From UBA11524 sp964383815 (GTDB taxonomy: Bacteria; Bacillota; Clostridia; Christensenellales; Aristaeellaceae): a stretch of 64,000 bases of DNA. Below the pieces are notes generated by a model. It saw only the letters and a program-made list of their open reading frames with translations. It was not told where the DNA came from and ran no database searches. Location: the NCBI GenBank assembly GCA_964383815.1, contig CAYLIC010000004.1, forward strand, positions 1 to 64,000. Reading direction: 5' to 3'. The position numbers and the translations under genes are program-made. Of the stretch, positions 58,476 to 64,000 are shown one piece after another (position 1 is the first letter of the stretch; each line of letters begins with the position of its first letter).

Positions 58476-58810
58476 AAAAAGCGCCGACGATTTGGGCGGC
58501 GTTCGCAAAACGATTAAACCGACCCATGGTTGCAATCATAGGTCAGTTTTGTTTGTTGCAGCGGGCAGGAGCGCCCCTGGCTTTTTTGTGGCAGCAAATT
58601 CCACGGTATACGCGGTAGGTGTATAGAAGTGCACCGCTACTGTTCAGCAACAAGGTCAACCCGATGAAACTTTCCTCCATGTTGCCCTTCTATAACAAGC
58701 ACGAAGTCTTTTAAGCAAGCTGCATATGCAAGAACAGCCACAACAGATCAAACTGCTGTGGCTGTTAACTGTTTTGTGGCTGCCGCCCTTTTGCCGGCGC
58801 TTTTGCTTTC
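58476..58810. other. Intergenic gap with hairpins
   Basis: About 335 bases between convergent genes. It contains a GC-rich stretch followed by CTTTTTTG (about 58568-58594), a likely terminator for the esterase gene. At 58733-58766 lies the inverted repeat AACAGCCACAACAG / CTGCTGTGGCTGTT (one mismatch), placed to end the minus-strand gene. I see no coding sequence. Confidence 0.5.
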
Positions 58811-59911
58811 TTAGCGGAATTGGTTGGTGTTCAGGTCGTAGTGCAGGGTGGTGTCCCAGTGGCGGCGGAGGACAATGTCCAGGGTCAGCGCGGTGTTGTT
58901 GTAGTCCAGGGACCACTGGGTGTTGCTGGTCACATCCTCCGGGTTAGGCTCCTGGGCGGCGGCCTGCAGGGCCTGCCACACGGTGGCGGTGGTGGGGTTC
59001 GCCTCGGCGGCGAGCACGGCCTCAATAGCGTCGAACCGCTCCCGTCCGTGGCCGTAAATGCCGTTCTTCTGGTTGGGCAGCACCTGATCCTTATACTGGA
59101 TGAAGAAGTTGGTAATCACATCGGTCCTGGTGGCAACCAGGGGACGGGCGGGATCCTCCGGGTCATACTCCACAATGCGTCCATCGCCGGTGGCATCGGT
59201 GATGTAGAAGTGGTAGTCCCGCCCGGCAACGGCATACATGTCATAGCCTGCCAGCAGGTCAACGGCCTCCTGGGTGGTGGCAGCCCTGTCCAGCACCAGG
59301 CGGATGGCAATGGAGGTGCTGATGTCCGGCTTGTCGGTCTGGTGGTGGACAGGCTCGCTGTCCAGGGTCAGCACGGCGATGGAAACGCCCTTTTCGTTCA
59401 TGCCGTCCAGGCAGATGAAGGGAGCCGTCAGCGTTGCCATCTTTTGCTTCAGGCCTGCCTGCGCATCGTTGGCGGCAATGTTGTCCAGGGCGGCAAGCGC
59501 CACGGACTTATAGCCGTTCCTGGGCGTGCAGTATACCACCATGGCGGAGGTGTTCAGCTTGAAATCGTAATTGCGGCCCATATGCACCTGGCCATCCGTG
59601 GCCTTCAGGGTCAGCGCAGAGCAGCCGAAGGAGGGCGCCTTCATGTGGATGGGCAACAGGGGCAGCGCCTCCTGCACAATGGCATCGATGAAGGACTGGT
59701 TGTCCGTAATGCCCTTGGCAATGATGGCGTCCAGGTCGTAATCGTAGGCTACGTTCATGCGGTAGACGTTGTAGCCATCGTCGAAATCGGTGAGCTTTTC
59801 AACGGATGCCATGGTCTGGAAGCGCGTCCAGTACAAACAGCAAAAAACAATGCAGCAGGCCAGCACCAGGGTTAGCAGTACCAGGAGAATGTTCTTGACA
59901 GCTTTTGCCAT
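58811..59911 (-). CDS. Membrane-anchored linear-amide C-N hydrolase (choloylglycine hydrolase-like, Ntn)
   Basis: 366 residues. One N-terminal membrane helix (8-28) is followed by a domain resembling the penicillin V acylase/choloylglycine hydrolase/C45 Ntn group. The nucleophile would be C97 in SFGCSALTL; HMGRNYDF follows with the conserved Arg, and ICLDGMNEKGVSIAV is also typical. The Ntn mechanism needs Cys at a free N-terminus, so about 96 residues including the anchor would have to be removed by self-cleavage, as in C45 enzymes. The substrate is unknown (bile-acid, N-acyl amino acid or beta-lactam amides are all family examples). RBS AGGAGG. Confidence 0.82.
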   Translation of the reverse strand: MAKAVKNILLVLLTLVLACCIVFCCLYWTRFQTMASVEKLTDFDDGYNVYRMNVAYDYDLDAIIAKGITDNQSFIDAIVQEALPLLPIHMKAPSFGCSALTLKATDGQVHMGRNYDFKLNTSAMVVYCTPRNGYKSVALAALDNIAANDAQAGLKQKMATLTAPFICLDGMNEKGVSIAVLTLDSEPVHHQTDKPDISTSIAIRLVLDRAATTQEAVDLLAGYDMYAVAGRDYHFYITDATGDGRIVEYDPEDPARPLVATRTDVITNFFIQYKDQVLPNQKNGIYGHGRERFDAIEAVLAAEANPTTATVWQALQAAAQEPNPEDVTSNTQWSLDYNNTALTLDIVLRRHWDTTLHYDLNTNQFR

Positions 59912-59945
59912 GGATTATTCCTCCTTTGGGATGTTTGCTGGCTTC

Positions 59946-59975
59946 ATTTTACCATAGGCAGGCATGGAAATGCAA
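59946..59975 (-). promoter_or_regulatory. Promoter of the amide hydrolase gene
   Basis: On the minus strand TTGCAT and TAAAAT are 18 bases apart, about 35 bases before the ATG. Confidence 0.5.
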
Positions 59976-60007
59976 TTCATCTATGGCAAAAAATGAAGAA
60001 AAGCCGA

Positions 60008-61456
60008 TTATTTCCTCCACATGGCAGGGTGGAAAAGCGCAAGAATGGGGAAGATTTCCAAACGGCCTGCCAGCATCAGCATGCTGAGAACAATCTTGGA
60101 AAAGGCGCTGTAGCCTGCAAAGCTGCCAGCCGGGCCCACGGCACCCAGGCCCGGGCCCACGTTGCTCACGCAGGTCAGGGCGGCGGTGAAATTGGTTTCC
60201 AGGTCGTACAGTCCATCGAAGGAGATAATCACCGAGCCCAGGACAATCAGCAGCACATACACAAAGGCAAACACAGCCACCTGGCGCAGCACGCCTTCAT
60301 CCACAGCCTTGCCCTCGAAGCGGACGGTTTGCACCTTGCGGGGCTGGAACACATGGCGCACCTCCCGCAGGCCCTGCTTGCCCAGCATACCCACACGGCA
60401 AATCTTCATGCCACCGGCGGTGGAACCGGCACAGGCCCCGGGGAACAGGGCCAGGAACAGCAGCATTTTGGCAGCAATAGGCCACAGGTTGAAATCCGTG
60501 GTGGCATAACCGGTGGTGGACATAAGGCTTGCCACCTGGAAGGCGCCATAGCGCAGCGAGGTGAGGAAGCTGCCCTCATACCTGGGGAGAATCACCAGCG
60601 CCGTTGCCAGGGACAGGCCGCCGTAAATGCACAGGTACCAGCGCAGCTCCTCGTTGCGGGCAGCCTCCCGCCAGGAGCCGGTGATGACCTTGTAGAACAG
60701 GGCAAAGTTAATCCCGAAGAGCACCATGAAGAAGGTGATGACCCACTCAATCAAGGGGGAGTTGAAGGCGCCCACACTGGCGGCATAGTTGCTGAAGCCG
60801 CCTGTGCCAGCCGTGCCCAGGGCGTGGATGGAAGCATCGTAGAAGTTCATGCCGCAGAGCATCAGCACGCCAATCATGATGGCGGTCAGCACGCCGTAAA
60901 TCAGGTAGAGCACCTTGGCGGTATCGCCCATGCGGGGGAGAATCTTGCTCAGGGTTGGGCCGGGACTTTCGGCCTTCACCAGGTGGGCGGTGCGGCCGCT
61001 GAGCTTGGGCAGCAGCGCCAGGGAAAGCACCAGCACGCCCATGCCGCCAATCCAGTGGGTGAAGCTCCGCCAGAACATCACGCCGCGAGGCTGATTGACC
61101 ACACTGGGCATGATGGTGGCGCCTGTGGTGGTGAAGCCGGAAACGGCCTCGAAGACCGCATCGGCAAAGCTGGGAATCATACCGCTGAAGATAAAGGGCA
61201 GCGCGCCGCACACGGACAGCATTATCCATGCCAGAGGCACCACCAGAAAGCCTTCACGGGCCCGCAGATCGGTGGAGGCGGGCCTGGAAATGAACCGCAT
61301 GGGTAATCCCAGCAGGAGCAGCAGCCCCATGGTGTACACAAAGGCCATGGCATCCCCATCCCCAAAGTACAGGGACACCGCCAGCGAAGGCGCCATGGAG
61401 GCGGCCTCCAGCAGGAGAATGGAGCCAATCAGGCGGAAAACAAGCTGTATGTTCAT
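60008..61456 (-). CDS. trkH: Potassium uptake protein TrkH
   Basis: 482 residues with the four-fold membrane-pore-membrane plan of TrkH/KtrB. Selectivity-filter segments are visible at EAVSGFTTTGATIMP, HALGTAGTGGFSNYA, ASLMSTTGYATTDFN and TCVSNVGPGLGAVGP. The cytoplasmic gating-loop region with GACAGSTAGGMKICR is also conserved. It forms the K+ channel gated by TrkA, whose gene ends with an ATGA overlap at this start. Confidence 0.95.
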   Translation of the reverse strand: MNIQLVFRLIGSILLLEAASMAPSLAVSLYFGDGDAMAFVYTMGLLLLLGLPMRFISRPASTDLRAREGFLVVPLAWIMLSVCGALPFIFSGMIPSFADAVFEAVSGFTTTGATIMPSVVNQPRGVMFWRSFTHWIGGMGVLVLSLALLPKLSGRTAHLVKAESPGPTLSKILPRMGDTAKVLYLIYGVLTAIMIGVLMLCGMNFYDASIHALGTAGTGGFSNYAASVGAFNSPLIEWVITFFMVLFGINFALFYKVITGSWREAARNEELRWYLCIYGGLSLATALVILPRYEGSFLTSLRYGAFQVASLMSTTGYATTDFNLWPIAAKMLLFLALFPGACAGSTAGGMKICRVGMLGKQGLREVRHVFQPRKVQTVRFEGKAVDEGVLRQVAVFAFVYVLLIVLGSVIISFDGLYDLETNFTAALTCVSNVGPGLGAVGPAGSFAGYSAFSKIVLSMLMLAGRLEIFPILALFHPAMWRK

Positions 61457-62817
61457 TTGCGAATGACCTCATTCAAGTCGCTGATGCCGCTTTCCGCAGC
61501 CATAACCACCACATGGTCGCCATCCTCAATCTGGTCGCTGCCGAAGGGGACAATCACCTTGCTGCCCCGGACGATGACCGCCACCAGGGTGTTGCGGCGC
61601 ACGTCCAGGTTTTTCAGGGGGATGCCGATATAGGGGTCACCGGCCCGGGCGATGAACTCCAGGGCCTCGGCCTTGCCGTCCATCAGCCGGTACAGGCGCT
61701 CCACGGCGGTGCCGCCGCCATTCACACGGGCGCGGACGTAGCGGAGAATGTTGTTGCAGGTGATGGCACGGGGGCTGACCATGCTGTCCAGGCCCAGGTC
61801 TGCAAGGATGTCCTCATAGGACACCCGGGTGTTCTTCACAATCACCTTTTTCACGCCTTGCCTGGCGGCGTACAGGCCGGTCATCAGGTTTTCCTCGTCC
61901 CGGTCGCTGAGGGCCACGAAGGCATCCATATCGTTGAGTGCCTCCTGGGTCAGCAGCTCCTGGTCGGTTCCGTCGCCCAGGATCACATCCACATGGGGAA
62001 GCATGTCGCTGAGGGCCTCGGCCTTATGGGGGTCAATCTCAATGAGGGACACATGCACGCCCATGGGCACCAGCATTTTCGCCAGGTAATAGCTGATGCG
62101 GCTGCCGCCCAGCAGCATAACCTTTTTCACCCGCAGGGAATTGCGGCCCAGAAAGCGGAAATAGTCCGTCATGGTAACGGTGTCGGCGGTGACATGCACC
62201 CTGTCACCGGGGCGGATGATGAAATCGCCATTGGGGATGTGCACCTGGCTGTCCCGCTCCACGGCGGCATACAGCACACGGGGAATGCCAGGCAGGCGGC
62301 TGGGCAGCTGGTGAAGGGGAAAGCCCACAATGGGGTCCTTCTCCTGGGCGCGGAAGTCCATCATCTCCACCTGTCCCTTGGCAAAGGACTCAATATTGCT
62401 GGCGAAGGTGAAGCGCAAAAGGCGGCTGATCTCTATGGCGGTTGCCCGCTCCGGGTTGATGGTCAGGTCAATGCCCAGCTCCCGCTGGAGGAGGGTCAGG
62501 CTTTCGTTATATTCCGGGTCGCGGATGCGGGCAATGGTATACCTTGCGCCCAGCCGCTTGGCAATCAGGCAGCAGAGCATGTTGGTTTCATCGCTGGCGG
62601 TGGCGGAGATGACAATATCCGCCGCGGGTGCGCCGGCCTCAATGAGGGTTTTGGCGTTGGCGCCATTGCCCTGGATGCAGAGCACGTCCAGGGTGTCCTC
62701 ACAGTTCTGGAGCACCTCATCGTCCTTGTCAATCATAACGATGTCGTGTCCCTCGCCGGTCAGGCTTTCAGCCAGGGTGTGGCCCACCTTGCCATCGCCC
62801 ACAACGATAATGCGCAC
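61453..62817 (-). CDS. trkA: Trk system potassium uptake regulatory protein TrkA
   Basis: 454 residues in two RCK repeats. The first Rossmann half begins IIVVGDGKVGHTLAESL with nucleotide-binding DKDDE, and its TrkA-C domain ends near 225 (GDRVHVTADTVTM). The second half begins VMLLGGSRISYYLAKML and ends with the TrkA-C segment IEDGDHVVVMAAES. NAD(H)/ATP binding would gate TrkH. The start is GTG, seven bases after GGAGG. The stop overlaps trkH by four bases. Confidence 0.95.
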   Translation of the reverse strand: MRIIVVGDGKVGHTLAESLTGEGHDIVMIDKDDEVLQNCEDTLDVLCIQGNGANAKTLIEAGAPAADIVISATASDETNMLCCLIAKRLGARYTIARIRDPEYNESLTLLQRELGIDLTINPERATAIEISRLLRFTFASNIESFAKGQVEMMDFRAQEKDPIVGFPLHQLPSRLPGIPRVLYAAVERDSQVHIPNGDFIIRPGDRVHVTADTVTMTDYFRFLGRNSLRVKKVMLLGGSRISYYLAKMLVPMGVHVSLIEIDPHKAEALSDMLPHVDVILGDGTDQELLTQEALNDMDAFVALSDRDEENLMTGLYAARQGVKKVIVKNTRVSYEDILADLGLDSMVSPRAITCNNILRYVRARVNGGGTAVERLYRLMDGKAEALEFIARAGDPYIGIPLKNLDVRRNTLVAVIVRGSKVIVPFGSDQIEDGDHVVVMAAESGISDLNEVIRK

Positions 62818-62855
62818 AGAAAAACCTCCCTTATGGCAAATTCATGCACGCACCC

Positions 62856-62883
62856 ATTCTATCACACTGAGCCGAAAATGCAA
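62856..62883 (-). promoter_or_regulatory. Promoter of trkAH
   Basis: On the minus strand TTGCAT and TAGAAT are 16 bases apart, about 40 bases before the GTG start. Confidence 0.55.
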
Positions 62884-63081
62884 GAGGGCACGCCTGGCAA
62901 CACATGCAACAAAAAGGGAGCCGTTGGTGGCTACCGGAGAATCAGAACAAATCCCGATGGTTGAGGATAAATTGCAGCATCTGCCGGTTTATCCCGAGCT
63001 GGTGCGCAGCCTGTCCGAACCGGCAGAGCGGCAAGCTCCGCCTGGGTCAGGGGCGATACGGCGATGTGGCCTTATCCGTTA

Positions 63082-63249
63082 TTATATTCTTCCCGATAAC
63101 TTTCGTATATCGCCAGTAACGATATGCTTTCCATCAGGCACATTATTGGCTAATACTTTCATTTCACAAATGCCCTGCTCAACGATTACACTCATTCCCA
63201 TTCCACGCTTTTTTATAAGGAAGTATTGTCGCAATTCCCAATAACTCAA
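63082..63249 (-). pseudogene. Coding-like fragment in the low-GC scar
   Basis: About 55 codons that read like protein (MSVIVEQGICEMKVLANNV, then PDGKHIVTGDIRKLSGRI and a stop), without an RBS or full-length start. An ATG in another frame (MKEMRIELLG) precedes an AAAAAA run and could be the true N-terminus separated by a frameshift. Family not recognised. Confidence 0.35.
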
Positions 63250-63318
63250 TCCTCATTTCTTTCATGCAGATTCCGGTTTAGCTTACATCGTTCATAGTAA
63301 AATTCTACCGTCGGAACA

Positions 63319-63353
63319 AGAACCGCCCGAACATTTTTCGTCCGGGCGGTTCT
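63319..63353. terminator. Strong hairpin in the scar
   Basis: AGAACCGCCCG and CGGGCGGTTCT form a perfect 11-bp stem with a 13-base loop containing TTTTT. The flanks are not U-rich. Confidence 0.6.
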
Positions 63354-63361
63354 GGTATCAA

Positions 63362-63454
63362 TCATATATCAGTTCAAACTTCACGATAGCTTCTGCCTGT
63401 GCGACGCAAGCGTTCATCTGCTGCAACCGTTCCGGCTGGGTTTCACTTGCGGGG
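63362..63454 (-). pseudogene. C-terminal gene fragment next to the Dabb gene
   Basis: About 30 codons (SETQPERLQQMNACVAQAE... FELIYD) end in a stop, preceded in frame by a stop and no start. The composition is protein-like. It reads as the tail of a lost gene of unknown family. Confidence 0.3.
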
Positions 63455-63461
63455 GATTAAC

Positions 63462-63746
63462 CTATTCGCAGTCAAAGATGGCCTTTTGGGCAATCAGCGG
63501 GCCGTATTCGTCCTTCCAGCGGTGGTGGGCGGCGCTGGCATCGTAAAGGGGTAAGGCTTCTTCCTCCATGGTGATGCGGATGAGCAGGTCATACCGGTTG
63601 GGCCTGTTGATGATGTTGGGCACAAGCTCCACCCTGTGCACGCCGGGAATGTCCGTTACAGGGGCAAACACAGCCTGAATGGCCTGTTGCAGGGCGGCTG
63701 CATCTGCCGGAGGTTCCTTCCACTTAACAAGAATATGATGCTGCAT
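63462..63746 (-). CDS. Dabb-family (stress-responsive A/B barrel) protein
   Basis: 94 residues. It starts MQHHILVKWKEPPAD and has the dimeric alpha/beta-barrel pattern with a central DIPGVHRVELVPN, a strand YDLLIRITMEEEALPLYD and a terminal HHRWKDEYGPLIAQKAIFD. Dabb proteins are small ferredoxin-like-fold dimers; some are enzymes and others have no known role. It lies nine bases after the upstream partial gene, so the two are probably co-transcribed. Confidence 0.88.
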   Translation of the reverse strand: MQHHILVKWKEPPADAAALQQAIQAVFAPVTDIPGVHRVELVPNIINRPNRYDLLIRITMEEEALPLYDASAAHHRWKDEYGPLIAQKAIFDCE

Positions 63747-63755
63747 ATTGCCTCC

Positions 63756-64000
63756 TTATTCCATGGCGGACAGGTCGATGGCGATGGGCTCCTCCAGCAT
63801 GTCCAGCAGGAAGCGCTGGAGGAACTTGCAGCTGTTGTCATCGTTGCCGTTGGTAACGATGATGGAAATGTACAGGTCGCTGGGATCGTAAATATAGGCC
63901 TTCAGGCCGGGGAAATCAGCCAGGGGAATGCCGAACAGGTGCTTTTCGCCGTCGTCCACCACGGTGCGCCAGCCACGGTCGAAGCTGACGCCGGCCTGGG
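63756..64000 (-). CDS. Serine-hydrolase/beta-lactamase-like protein, C-terminal part
   Basis: Only the last 80 or so residues are inside the window; the frame is open to the edge. The segment FDRGWRTVVDDGEKHLFG, then ADFPGLKAYIYDPSDLYISIIVTNGNDD, resembles the C-terminal strands of class C beta-lactamase/serine-type D-Ala-D-Ala carboxypeptidase-like proteins. There GYGW is followed by HxG, PGF and a VVxTN motif. The usual H-G-G is not clear here. The catalytic SxxK lies outside the window, so the call rests on weak C-terminal similarity. Confidence 0.5.
   Translation of the reverse strand, partial: QAGVSFDRGWRTVVDDGEKHLFGIPLADFPGLKAYIYDPSDLYISIIVTNGNDDNSCKFLQRFLLDMLEEPIAIDLSAME

Larger units (their letters stand above)
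62884..63461. other. Low-GC intergenic scar with gene fragments
   Basis: About 580 bases with no intact gene. The middle (63085-63310) is clearly A/T-richer than anything around it. Short coding-like pieces are seen on both strands: a plus-strand stretch near 62930-63045 (SEQIPMVEDKLQHLPVYPEL) and two minus-strand pieces described separately. A strong hairpin lies at 63319-63353. This looks like the remains of an inserted element, though no transposase or integrase motif is recognisable. Confidence 0.5.

Noticed and set aside
62930..63243. A plus-strand frame of about 100 codons starting with GTG near 62925.
   Set aside because: Only its first third looks coding; the rest crosses the low-GC patch with implausible composition and no RBS, so it is treated as part of the scar.

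Overview
The window reads as a high-GC (roughly 58-60% by eye) chromosome segment from an endospore-forming, anaerobic Clostridia-like Firmicute, probably a gut lineage. The main clues are a complete Spo0A, an iron-only-hydrogenase regulator of the TM1266 family, strong AGGAGG ribosome binding sites, sigma-A promoters of the TTGACA-17-TATAAT type, and a Firmicutes-style type VII (ESX/WXG100) secretion locus. I cannot name a species from the sequence alone.

Layout. 1-5.4 kb (minus strand): mnmE, a metallophosphoesterase, a small membrane protein and leuA, closely packed with TTGA/ATGA overlaps, then an orotate-PRTase-like gene and a small XRE regulator. 5.8-6.6 kb: spo0A (minus). 6.8-11.1 kb (plus): alr, 5-formyl-THF cyclo-ligase, a membrane protein, rsmD, coaD and a coiled-coil protein. 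11.3-18.6 kb (plus): a MacA/MacB-like pair with no ATPase of its own, an MsmX-type sugar ABC ATPase, an ECF sigma factor with its transmembrane partner, a CdaR/PucR-like regulator and a CtpA protease. 18.7-21.5 kb: a structured leader with its own terminator, then a TM1266-family regulator and an SsuABC/ThiXYZ-like ABC transporter. 21.7-24.4 kb: XRE regulator, phosphodiester glycosidase, threonine-aldolase-like enzyme and barstar. 24.4-30.1 kb (minus): GH3 glycosidase, a membrane-bound XRE regulator, a MarR-like stub and a two-part ThrE-type exporter. 30.1-31.6 kb (plus): small membrane protein, rlmH and a secreted barnase.

31.8-56.9 kb (plus) is the most interesting part: a 25-kb type VII secretion locus. 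It contains an EssC ATPase, a YukD ubiquitin-like protein, at least four WXG100-like proteins, a candidate effector and a DUF4176 protein. Built into it is a complete phospho-signalling set: a membrane Ser/Thr kinase with a large ectodomain, a degenerate pseudokinase of the same architecture, a PP2C phosphatase, an FHA-bearing EssC and two further membrane FHA proteins. I see no EsaA, EssA or canonical EssB. The kinase-phosphatase-FHA triad resembles the threonine phosphorylation pathway that switches on type VI secretion, and the pseudokinase may stand in for EssB, whose cytoplasmic domain has a pseudokinase fold. Both links are inference.

57-64 kb: LysM protein, SGNH esterase, a membrane-anchored Ntn amide hydrolase, TrkH/TrkA potassium uptake, a low-GC scar with gene fragments, a Dabb-domain protein and the C-terminal end of a serine-hydrolase-like gene cut by the window edge. 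No rRNA, tRNA, CRISPR array, transposase or integrase was seen.
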